This document shows, in pieces, positions 56,148 to 64,000 of a DNA stretch of 64,000 bases (position 1 is the stretch's first letter; each line of letters starts with the position of its first letter). The notes under the pieces are model-generated. The model was not told the origin of the DNA and did no database searches. It saw nothing but the letters and a program-made list of their open reading frames with translations. A program made the position numbers and the translations under genes. Source of the stretch: Adenophora triphylla var. japonica (taxonomy: Eukaryota > Streptophyta > Magnoliopsida > Asterales > Campanulaceae); NCBI GenBank assembly GCA_022495995.1, contig JAFEMH010002568.1, positions 1 to 64,000 on the forward strand, given 5' to 3'.

Positions 56148-57029
56148 TTGAGAAGGCGAGCCAACGAAAAAGTCGTGGAAGAGAAGGGTGCGCATCCGAG
56201 TCGGTGCCACCCGGTAGTAGAGCCAGATGTGCCGTTTCCTCAAGCCTTGAGAGAGTCAAGGAAACCTGAGCCTGAAAAGGCAATTTTTGATACTTTCAAG
56301 AGGCTTGAGGTGAACATTCCGTTCTTGGACCTTCTCCAGACTGTCCCGAGGTATGCCAAGTTTCTGAAGGAGTTGTGTACCACTAAGAGAGACCAGAGGT
56401 TGAGGAGTCAGAAAAAGGCTAAGGTTCATGAGCATGTTTCTGCCGTTTATCAGAGGAAGCTACCTAAGAAGTGTAATGATCCGGGAATGTTTGTGATCCC
56501 TATTTCTCTAGGGGATTCATCGGAGCACAAGGCAATGCTCGATTTGGGGGCTTCAATCAATGTGATGCCTTACACATTGTTTGAGAACCTAAAATTGGGG
56601 CCATTGCAAGACACCCGGGTAATTATACAGCTGGCTGACCGGTCCAACGCTTATCCGAAGGGGTTAGTAGAGGATGTTCTCGTCCGGGTTGGTAAGATGA
56701 TTTTTCCGGCTGACTTTTACGTGTTGGATATGGATTCTGATCCTAAGGCCCCCATTCTTCTTGGAAGGCCTTTCATGTCTACAGCTAGAACCAAGTTGGA
56801 TGTGGCCAATGGTTCGTTGTCTATGGAGTTCGATGGGCAGGTCATGGAGTTCAACATCTTTGACTCCATGAAATACCCAAAGGACGTCCACTCTTTATGT
56901 TTCATGGATGTAATCGAGCCTGTGGTAGAGGATATTTTTGAGGTGAGCAGCACCAATGATGATTTGAAGGCGGTTTTAGAGAATGCCTTGGGGTTGGCGG
57001 AGTTGGATTTTGAAATTTCGACGGTTTAA
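56148..57029 (+). CDS. pol: Athila-like aspartic protease region
   Basis: A 293-codon open frame without required ATG (part of a polyprotein). Its C-terminal two thirds hold the retroviral-type aspartic protease: VIPISLGDSSEHKAMLDLGA with the catalytic D in DLGAS, then INVMPYTLFENL, and the closing ILLGRPFMSTARTKLDV. DLGAS instead of D-S/T-GA is usual for Athila. A tail VLENALGLAELDF follows, the segment retained in the deleted element at 27479. It would cleave Gag-Pol. Confidence 0.9.
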   Translation: MRRRANEKVVEEKGAHPSRCHPVVEPDVPFPQALRESRKPEPEKAIFDTFKRLEVNIPFLDLLQTVPRYAKFLKELCTTKRDQRLRSQKKAKVHEHVSAVYQRKLPKKCNDPGMFVIPISLGDSSEHKAMLDLGASINVMPYTLFENLKLGPLQDTRVIIQLADRSNAYPKGLVEDVLVRVGKMIFPADFYVLDMDSDPKAPILLGRPFMSTARTKLDVANGSLSMEFDGQVMEFNIFDSMKYPKDVHSLCFMDVIEPVVEDIFEVSSTNDDLKAVLENALGLAELDFEISTV

Positions 57030-57066
57030 AGGAAGCGAATGAGCTTAACAGTGATACTCGGGGTAT

Positions 57067-58143
57067 GTGAAGGTACAGTTAGAAATTCCGCCAGGGAAAC
57101 CCGTGCCGTCTATTGAAAAGGCACCTGAGCTCGAGTTGAAGACCCTACCGGAGGGGTTGAAGTATGTTTACTTGGGAGAGAATGATAAGTTGCCAGTGGT
57201 AATCTCAAGCAAGCTGAATGAGGTGCAGGAAGAGAAATTAGTAGAGGTGGTTCGGGCAAGGAAGGAGGCAATTGGATGGACTATTGCCGATCTTAAGGGC
57301 ATAAGTCCATCTTTGTGTACTCACAAGATTGTTCTGGAAGATGATGCAAAGCCGGTTAAGCAACCGCAAAGGAGGATGAATCCACCAATGATGGAGGTGG
57401 TAAAAAAGGAGGTGCTGAAGTTGATACAGATGGGGATCATTTACCCCATATCCGACAGTAAGTGGGTGAGTCCCACTCAGTGTGTTTCAAAGCGAGGCGG
57501 GATCACCGTCTCCATAAATCATAAGGGAGAGTTGGTGCCAATCCGGGAGCAAACGGGTTGGCGAGTTTGCATCGACCTTCGGCGCCTTAATAAGGTAACA
57601 CGTAAGGATCATTTTCCCCTCCCCTTTATTGATCAAATGCTTGAAAGGTTAGCTGGAAGGGCATTTTACTGTTTCCTTGATGGTTATTCCGGGTATTTTC
57701 AAATACCTATTGCCCCGGAGGACCAAGAGAAAACTACGTTTACTTGCCCTTTTGGCACCTTTGCATATCGGAGGATGCCGTTCGGATTGTGTAATGCACC
57801 TGCGACTTTTCAAAGGTGTATGATGAGCATCTTTTCCGACTTTGTTGAGAATTTCATGGAGGTCTTCATGGACGACTTCACTGTTCATGGAGACTCATTC
57901 GACCAATGCCTTGCTCACCTTGCTCTTGTCTTGGACCGTTGCATTGAAACAAACTTGGTTTTAAATTATGAAAAATGCCATTTTATGGTTGAGCAAGGCA
58001 TTGTGTTGGGTCATGTGGTGTCAAAGAAAGGCATAGAGGTTGATAAGGCGAAAATTGATGTCATTTCTTCCCTCCCTATCCCACAAATGTGCGTGAGGTC
58101 CGGTCATTCCTCGGTCATGCGGGGTTTTACCGGCGCTTCATAA
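57067..58143 (+). pseudogene. pol: Athila-like reverse transcriptase, frameshifted near its end
   Basis: A 358-codon frame. Reverse transcriptase motifs in order: LIQMGIIYPISDSKWVSP, WRVCIDLRRLNKVTRKDHFP, FYCFLDGYSGYFQIPIAPED, FGTFAYRRMPFGLCNAPATF, VFMDDFTVHGDSF with the catalytic DD (FMDD in place of YVDD), NLVLNYEKCHFM and GIVLGHVVSKKGIEVD. The frame slips at about 58084 in CCCACAAATG, so the following connection domain is out of frame. It would copy element RNA into DNA. Confidence 0.93.
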
Positions 58144-58798
58144 AGGATTTTCAAAAATCGCCTCGCCTCTATGCACTTTATTACAAAAAGAAGTTGATTT
58201 TCATTTTGATGAGAGGTGTAAGGGAGCGTTTGATGAGTTGAAGTCTAGGTTGACCACCACCCCCATAATTCAAGCACCCGATTGGTCTCGCCCCTTCGAG
58301 ATCATGTGTGATGCTAGTGATTATGCAGTTGGGGCTGTTTTGGGTCAAAAGGTTGAGAGGGCTTCCCATGTCATTTATTATGCTTCTATGACCCTCAATG
58401 ATGCCCAAAGGAATTATACTACAACCGAGAAGGAGTTGTTGGCGGTTGTGTTTGCTCTTGAGAAGTTTCGGTCATATCTTTTAGGCACCAAAGTCATTGT
58501 TTACACCGACCATGCTGCTCTTAAGTATCTTATGACCAAGAAAGAGGCGAAACCTAGACTTATTAGGTGGATCCTTTTATTGAGTGAATTTGATATTGAG
58601 GTGAAAGATAAGAAGGGGGCCGAGAATCTTGTGGCCGACCATTTGAGTCGTCTTGTGCTTAAAGAGGATGAGCCCTCTAATTATTGTTCAATTCGGGGTG
58701 AGTTTCCCGATGAGTCTCTTTGGGTGGTTCAGTCGTCTGCACCGTGGTATGCATTTGGTCAATTTTCTTGTGTCACAAAAGTTCCCTCCAGGACTTAA
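58144..58798 (+). pseudogene. pol: Athila-like RNase H domain
   Basis: From 58238 the open frame has [66 protein letters not shown], and [12 protein letters not shown]. These carry the D...E...D residues of Ty3/gypsy RNase H. It is displaced from the reverse transcriptase frame by at least two indels (near 58084 and 58145-58200) and ends at a stop at 58796 within the linker to integrase. Confidence 0.9.
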
Positions 58799-59261
58799 TA
58801 AATCTAAGAAGGATAAAATTCGGAGTGAGGCAAAATATTATGTGTGGGATGAGCCTTATTTGTGGAGGCATTGTGCGGACCAAGTGATCCGTAAGTGTGT
58901 AGCCGATAGTGAGATTCATTCTATCCTTAGATTTTGTCATGAGCATGCATGCGGTGGTCATTTCGGTGCTAGAAACACGGTGAGGAAAGTGCTTGAGAGT
59001 GGTTTTTATTGGCCTACCATGTTCTATGATGCATATAATTTTTGCAAATCTTGTGATAGGTGTCAAAGAGTTGGTAACATTGGTCGACGTGATGAGATGC
59101 CACAACACTTCGTCTTAAATTGTGAGATTTTTGACGTATGGGAATCGACTTTATGGGTCCTTTTCCCAATTCTTTTGGCTTCTTGTACATCTTGTTGGCG
59201 GTTGACTATGTTTCCAAGTGGGTTGAACCAATCCCCACACGCACCGATGATTCACGGGTAG
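58653..59261 (+). pseudogene. pol: Athila-like integrase, zinc-binding part
   Basis: Frame overlapping the RNase H end. It has HSILRFCHEHACGGHFGARN, SGFYWPTMFYDAYNFCKSCD and RCQRVGNIGRRDEMPQ, the H-H-C-C zinc-binding domain. It slips near 59130, so the first catalytic D region (59130-59280) is in another frame. Confidence 0.88.
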
Positions 59262-59288
59262 TGGTCAATTTCCTTAAGACCCAACATT

Positions 59289-59948
59289 GTGAGTAGGTTT
59301 GGTATGCCTAGGGCCATCATTAGTGATAGGGGGACCCATTTTTGTAATAGGACGGTCGAAGCTTTGGTCAAGAAATACCATATTACTCATAAGATTTCGA
59401 CCGCCTATCACCCCCAAACTAATGGCCAAGCGGAGGTGTCCAACCGGGAGATCAAGTCTATTCTTGAGAAAACCGTGAATCCGTCTAGGAAGGATTGGAG
59501 TCTTAGACTCGATGATGCTTTGTGGGCCTACCGGACGGCTTACAAGACACCTATCGGTATGTCCCCATATCGGTTAGTGTTTGGAAAGCCTTGTCACTTA
59601 CCGGTGGAGTTGGAGCATAGAGCATTTTGGGCCATAAAAAAATTTAATATGAACCTAGATGGGTCCGGTGAGGAGAGAAAGTTGCAATTAAGTGAGTTGG
59701 ATGAGATTAGGAGAGAAGCCTATGAGAACAACCAACTTTATAAGGAGCGGGCAAAGGCTTGGCATGATAAAATGATCAATAGAAAGGACTTTAAGGTTGG
59801 TCAAAAAGTCCTTTTATTTGATTCCCGTCTCCGGTTGTTTCCCGGAAAGCTAAGGTCGCGGTGGACCGGACCTTTTATTGTGAGGGAGGTATATCCGCAT
59901 GGTGCGGTGGAGATTGGTAGTCTCTCCGGAGACAAAGTTTTTAAGTGA
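59289..59948 (+). pseudogene. pol: Athila-like integrase core and C-terminal part
   Basis: A 219-codon frame beginning [17 protein letters not shown] with the second catalytic D, then [20 protein letters not shown] with the catalytic E region, [20 protein letters not shown], and a C-terminal [20 protein letters not shown] and [15 protein letters not shown]. It ends at a TGA at 59946. It would insert the cDNA into the genome. It is disconnected from the upstream domains by frameshifts. Confidence 0.92.
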
Positions 59949-60940
59949 ATGGTCAACGCCTAAAATTGTATCATGATGGCGTGGGTATAAATGAGGATAT
60001 GGAGGTGCATTATCTCCAAAATCCTAGTTATGAGTAGACCTTACTTCTGAGTCTTGTCAAAGACTTAAAACTTTGATGCTAGCCGGGGGCTTACCCGGCA
60101 TTAGGTCTAGCTAAAGACGTTAAAGAAGGGCGGCTAACCGGGAGGCAACCCGGGATTCAATCTTGCATTCTTAGTTTTGTTTTTATTTTTGTTGTATTTT
60201 ATCTTTTTCATCATAAATTGAATCGGTGCTACTTAAGGGTATTTGTTTTAGTGGTGTTGTGCAGGGAGTAGCAAGGAGAATGGATCACCCCCTGGGCCTG
60301 TTATAAAAAAAAAAAATAAAAAAAAAAAAATAAAAAAATAAAAAATGAGAGGCTAGGTGAAAACCGGAAACGGCACCTAGGCAAAAGGTGAGTGAGTGAA
60401 ATTCTTTCTATCCGTTAATTCACCGGTGTTGAAGTCATAAGGGGGGTTCGGAGTTTCGGGTTAGGATGTTCACTTTGGTGTAGGAGGTTCGGATTAGAGG
60501 AGATAGGTTAGAAATCCTCATTCATTCTGGAGTTATAAGGGGGCGTAGGAGTTTGCTTTCATGAGGTAGTTGTGAGGGATTAACACCCGAACAACTTTTT
60601 ATTTTGAGGGGTGTATGTAGTGTGAGCCAAGCGTGGGGGAAACATAGGTCATTTTTAGTTCCCCTTGGCTTTTGTGTGTGAACTTAGCTTGGATACTGTT
60701 TTATATTGGGGGTTGGTATCAAGTTAAAGTTTTTGTTATTCATTGCTTTTATTTTGGTGTTATAAGGAGACGAAGTTTCTATACTTCGATGGTTATTTTT
60801 TTTCTTGGTTGGCATTGTTTTGTTGGCGGATTAGAGGAGAATAGGAGTCATTTACCTCCATGCATCTGTTTTAGACCGGTGTTAGATTGGAGTTTAGGAT
60901 ATTACTCAGGGACGAGTAATGGTCTAAGCGTGGGGGTATT
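59949..60940 (+). other. Athila-like 3' untranslated region
   Basis: About 1 kb without a convincing gene. It includes the conserved GGGAGGCAACCCGGGA and GAATCGGTGCTACT segments shared with 27955-28080, an A-rich run at 60304-60346, and ends in a purine-rich tract GCGTGGGGGTATT (60928-60940) beside the LTR. No envelope-like ORF. Confidence 0.75.
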
Positions 60941-62309
60941 TGATGTGGCGGATTTTCACTATGTAATTCCTATGTTTTCCGGTATTATTTTGTGTTATTT
61001 CCATGTATTTTGTTACGTTTGATGTCTTTTGAGTGATTTTATGTTTTGTGAGGATTTTGAGAAAACACCATGTAATTTGAGAGAATTGTAGAGATTTTAT
61101 GATGTAAGTGTTTCTAGTCCTCAAAAGCAGCTCAAAGTCATCAAGTTTTACAGCCATGGAAGTCAAGTCAAGGAAGTTCGGAAGCAAGCCAAGGAGTCGA
61201 GAGGAAAAAATGAAGAAATCAGTGAATTTGCTTCAGGGGACGAGTCGTCCCCATTTGGCCCAACTATTCCCCAAAGGGGGGACGCCAGGTTCAGAGTATG
61301 GTGCAGACAGGGACGAGTCGTCCCCCACATCACGACTCGTCCCCATTGAAGGAAGACCAAGGGACGACTCGTGACCCTGGGGACGAGTCGTGCCCTGTTC
61401 GCTGGAATGACGTAATTTTGCAATTTTTCTTTATTTTTAATTTATTTTCTTTTCCTTTTTAGCTAGGGTTTAGGGAGGAAGTATAAATACTTTCTCTCAG
61501 CAGTCTTTTTAGGTTATCTTTTTTCTTATTAGCTTTTAAAAACAATATTCAAATTTGGAATCTCCATGGAAGGCTAAGCTCTCTTGCTTTGGATTTGTAA
61601 AGTTTGAACCATCTTTACTTTCAATTGAGGTTTGATTTCTTTTAATTATTCTTCCCTAATTGCAATTTTACTTGTTCTTAATTCAAATCAATTTCTAGGG
61701 TTTTGAGAAATTGATCAATCCCTTAATCCTTTGAATTGATTATTGCTAGATTTCCCTCTTATCGTGTCGGACTAGGGTTATCATTGTAGCACTTTTGCAA
61801 TTCTTGAATGTTTCATCTTGGATTGTAATTAAAGTAAAATTGGCTTTGATTCTATTTGAAATAATAATAGGTTAATTTCTTGATCTTAATCTCTTAAATA
61901 TTTCATCGATTAATACTTTGAATCTTGACCGTGTCGGCTAGGTTTTGGTATTGATTAGGGTTATTAGTTGAGCGTGTCGCCGCTAGTGATTATTAACAAA
62001 GAAGAGATAGAGATTTTGCATCTCGTGATCAAGTAATTAGGGAGAAGAAAGAAAGAATTCATTCCGGTGATATTGATTGTTAGACGGGGATAATTTTGCA
62101 TATCCAAGGTGTTTCTTTACTTTATTATTCATAACTTAGATTTCAATTCCCGTCTTAGGATTATAATTATTTCACAAACAAAAACCCCCCAATTGTGTGC
62201 GTGACTTGATCGTTTGCAATACTGTTCCCTGAGATCGATCCTGGACTTCCACCATCTACATTTTTTGGAGTCCTTGTAGTAATTTGTAGGCGTGCGATTT
62301 AGCCTACCA
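60941..62309 (+). repeat. 3' LTR of Athila-like element
   Basis: 1369 bases, same ends as 53138-54505. The visible differences are C for T in GTAATTCCTATG and one extra A before the C run near 62180. Confidence 0.95.
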
Positions 62310-62314
62310 AAGAC
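62310..62314. repeat. Target-site duplication AAGAC, right copy
   Basis: AAGAC directly after the 3' LTR. The outer gag frame continues from here. Confidence 0.95.
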
Positions 62315-62937
62315 TGTCAACGATCTCAATAACATCACCCAGGGAGCCAATGAAAGCTCCATGAGTTATTTCAAAAGGTTCAAGAAGTTGGTGGATCAGG
62401 TCGATGAGGATCTGACAGATCGAGAAATTATCAACTGTTTCACGCACGGTGTCGTTTCTTCCACTTTGAACTACGAGCTCCAAGTCCATCCAGCTAAATC
62501 CAGAAAGGATCTCTACGCCAAGGCATATGCTGTAGCCGAGGCTGAAGAGAGGAAATTGCAGAGAGAAGGGAAGTCCGTCGACAATGACAAGATGGCGAAA
62601 TCAAAAATGGACAAGTCCGGAGACAAAGGGAAGAACAAACAAGGAAAGGTCGAGAAAGTACCAAACTCGTATACTCCTTTGACAGTCTCGCGGGCGGAAA
62701 TACTGAGCAATGTGAATTTTGGGCTGGCCCCAAAAATGAACCCCCAATGCCAAGGGGAAAAGGAACATGAACAAGTATTGTGAGTAACATCGAGACAAGG
62801 GGCATGACACGGAAGAATGCTTCAGTTTGAAGAAAATAATTCAAAGGTGGATTGATGACGGTCGTCTTGAACATTATGTAAGGAGGGATCGTCCAGCGGC
62901 CAACAACCGAGCCCCCAACAATGACCCTCCTGAGAGG

Positions 62938-62942
62938 CAACC
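62938..62942. repeat. Target-site duplication CAACC, left copy
   Basis: CAACC precedes the TRIM-like element and recurs at 63804-63808. Confidence 0.88.
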
Positions 62943-63334
62943 TGATACAGTATGAGGACAAAAGGCAGCAAGTAGCAAACAACGACAGAAGGCAGCAAAG
63001 CAGCAAACAACGAAACAGAGGAGATCTTCTGAGCTTGAGGCGGGCACCTCAAGCAAGCCCAGGCGGGCGCCCCGGCGACAGACGGAGGCACTTCAGCAAC
63101 AAACAGGGCCGTGACTGGGATCTTATTCGGACCTTCAGCATTGTTGGTTTTGGGCTTTAATTAATTAGGTTTTAGGTTTTTATTTGAAATATTAATTAGA
63201 GTTATTTTTGTAATTCCTTATTTATTAATTAGGGTTCTAGAATGTTCTTAGGATTAGTATTTAAACATTGTTAGGGTTTAGTATTTGGGCAGACTTTGAT
63301 TTTATGAAATAGAAAAAGAAAAGCTTGAAGCTTT
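62943..63334 (+). repeat. 5' LTR of TRIM-like element, truncated
   Basis: It begins TGATACAGTATGAGGAC and matches the first ~390 bases of 63351-63803 with scattered differences. GGCACC replaces GGCGCC in a palindrome at 63033-63054. Confidence 0.88.
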
Positions 63335-63350
63335 TCTAAGGAGGGGAGGA

Positions 63351-63803
63351 TGATACAGTATGAGGACGTAAGGCGCAAGCAAAGCAAACAACGAAGGCAA
63401 GAAAGCAAAGAAACAACGAAACAGAGGAGATCTTCTGAGCTTGAGGCGGGCGCCTCAAGCAAGCCCAGGCGGGTGCCCCGGCGACAGACGGAGGCACTTC
63501 AGCAACAAACAGGGCTGTGACTGGAAGCTTATTCGGACCTTCAGCATTGTTGGTTTTGGGCTTTAATTAATTAGGTTTTAGGGTTTTATTTGAAATATTA
63601 ATTAGAGTTATTTTTGTAATTCCTTATTTATTAATTAGGGTTCTAGAATGTTCTTAGGATTAGTATTTAAACATTGTTAGGGTTAAGTATTTGGGCAAAC
63701 TTTGATTTTATGAAATAGAAAAAGAAAAGCTTGAAGCTTTCGAAATATTGATTCTTGTTTATTCGTTCGGTCATTCTATTCTCCTAGCCTTCATTTGCTA
63801 TCA
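63351..63803 (+). repeat. 3' LTR of TRIM-like element (453 bp)
   Basis: TGATACAG...TGCTATCA with a purine tract just before it. A perfect 10-bp inverted repeat lies at 63439-63460 (arms GCTTGAGGCG and CGCCTCAAGC around GG). The terminal ~65 bases are absent from the 5' copy. Confidence 0.88.
63439..63460. repeat. GC-rich palindrome in TRIM LTR
   Basis: Arms GCTTGAGGCG and CGCCTCAAGC separated by GG. It shares the GAGGC...GCCTC inverted core with the 30-bp satellite unit, probably by coincidence. Confidence 0.9.
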
Positions 63804-64000
63804 CAACCAAGAATGGTCCTCGTCATCTCTGAGGAGATGAGTAAGAATCAAATCAAGAGCGCCATCTACCACCTGAAGAAAGCCCCCCATGTTCCCCAAA
63901 AATCTGAGATTCCAAATGATGTAATGAGTTTTTACCCATATGAGCTGTCAACCAACCCATTAGCTCGTCAACAAACATTGATCGTCCTCGTCTTCATTGA
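63804..64000 (+). pseudogene. gag: Outer gypsy gag/linker, third part, cut by window edge
   Basis: After the right CAACC the frame continues MVLVISEEMSKNQIKSAIYH then PHVPQKSEIPNDVM, like the spacer between gag and protease of Tat-lineage elements. No protease motif is reached before the window ends. Confidence 0.5.

Larger units (their letters stand above)
53138..62309 (+). mobile_element. Complete Athila-like Ty3/gypsy retrotransposon, 9172 bp, very recent
   Basis: LTRs 1368 and 1369 bp, AAGAC duplications on both sides, tRNA-Asp-type primer site, gag, protease, reverse transcriptase, RNase H and integrase in Ty3/gypsy order, and a purine-rich GCGTGGGGGTATT before the 3' LTR. No envelope-like ORF is present in the 1-kb 3' untranslated region. 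The LTRs differ, as far as I can see, by one substitution and one base in a C/A run, so insertion was recent. Yet the coding regions contain several frameshifts, so it could only have moved with enzymes from a relative, unless the frameshifts are sequencing errors. Confidence 0.95.
62310..62942 (+). pseudogene. gag: Outer gypsy gag, C-terminal part
   Basis: The gag frame resumes at the duplication with a TQGANESSMSYFKRFKKLVD motif and a lysine-rich stretch, then YTPLTVSRAEIL, both usual for Tat-lineage gag. It ends at a stop at 62781. A frame change then leads to a zinc-finger-like C-X2-H-X4-H-X4-C region around 62775-62822 that itself holds a TAA. It is broken again at 62942 by the TRIM-like insertion. 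Confidence 0.8.
62943..63803 (+). mobile_element. TRIM-like mini LTR element (861 bp) with truncated 5' LTR
   Basis: A 5' LTR cut short at about 63334 is joined to a 16-base purine-rich tract (ending GGAGGGGAGGA) and a complete 453-bp 3' LTR. The whole is flanked by CAACC duplications. There is almost no interior and no coding capacity, so it must have moved using another element's proteins, or its interior was deleted afterwards. Confidence 0.85.
50953..64000 (+). mobile_element. Tat-lineage Ty3/gypsy element, outer host of two nested insertions (runs off the right edge)
   Basis: An LTR with a TATA box, a primer-site-like sequence and a gag in + orientation. Gag stops at 53132, resumes at 62310 after the Athila-like insertion, stops at 62942 and resumes at 63809 after the TRIM-like insertion. 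Pol and the 3' LTR would lie beyond 64000. Gag has in-frame stops, so the element was degenerate. Confidence 0.78.

Noticed and set aside
60672..61022. 116-codon ORF as an Athila envelope-like gene
   Set aside because: It runs into the 3' LTR, lacks any known motif, and is too short for an envelope-like protein.

Overview
The window is a repeat-dominated stretch of a flowering-plant nuclear genome, most likely a eudicot. The evidence is plant-type LTR retrotransposons (Athila-like, Tat/Ogre-like, Ty1/copia), plant MITEs, and fragments of host genes that resemble plant CDC48, a TPR/DnaJ-type protein, the auxin-transport protein BIG and the RNA-dependent RNA polymerase RDR6. I see no intact single-copy host gene, tRNA or rRNA. 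The species cannot be named from this sequence.

Layout. (1) 1-26069 is one uninterrupted tandem array of a 30-bp unit, about 870 copies, that enters the window from the left. Its first ~20 kb is fairly homogeneous. Its last ~6 kb is more diverged and organised into higher-order modules. (2) 26070-~28200 is an Athila-like LTR with its tRNA-Asp-type primer site, a short relic ORF and a conserved 3' leader, i.e. an internally deleted element cut into the satellite. (3) ~28200-29975 is a mosaic of captured host gene pieces on both strands. (4) 29976-43302 is a 13.3-kb minus-strand Tat/Ogre-like element with two 1.86-kb LTRs, a decayed gag, no recognisable pol, and four tandem arrays of 30-32-bp units between gag and the 3' LTR. 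(5) 43303-46246 is a minus-strand copia element truncated inside reverse transcriptase. (6) ~46474-50884 is an RDR6-like pseudogene interrupted by a 686-bp Tourist-like MITE (target-site duplication TTA) and by a 2.2-kb minus-strand Ty3/gypsy derivative. (7) 50953-64000 is a Tat-lineage Ty3/gypsy element that continues beyond the right edge. Its gag is split by a 9.17-kb Athila-like element (53138-62309, duplication AAGAC, almost identical LTRs) and by an 861-bp TRIM-like element (62943-63803, duplication CAACC).

How it fits together. This is a nest of retroelements abutting a large, apparently undescribed minisatellite. The frequent unit variants are transitions at CG or CCG cytosines, as expected of heavily methylated plant heterochromatin. 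The most interesting idea is a link between the satellite and the retroelements. The Tat/Ogre-like element carries several short tandem arrays, two of them with exactly 30-bp period, in the region known in this lineage to seed satellites. One of these units shares three ordered sequence blocks with the 26-kb satellite unit. That link is an inference and needs a search of related elements. All coding calls are from reading translated sequence by eye; no database search was run.
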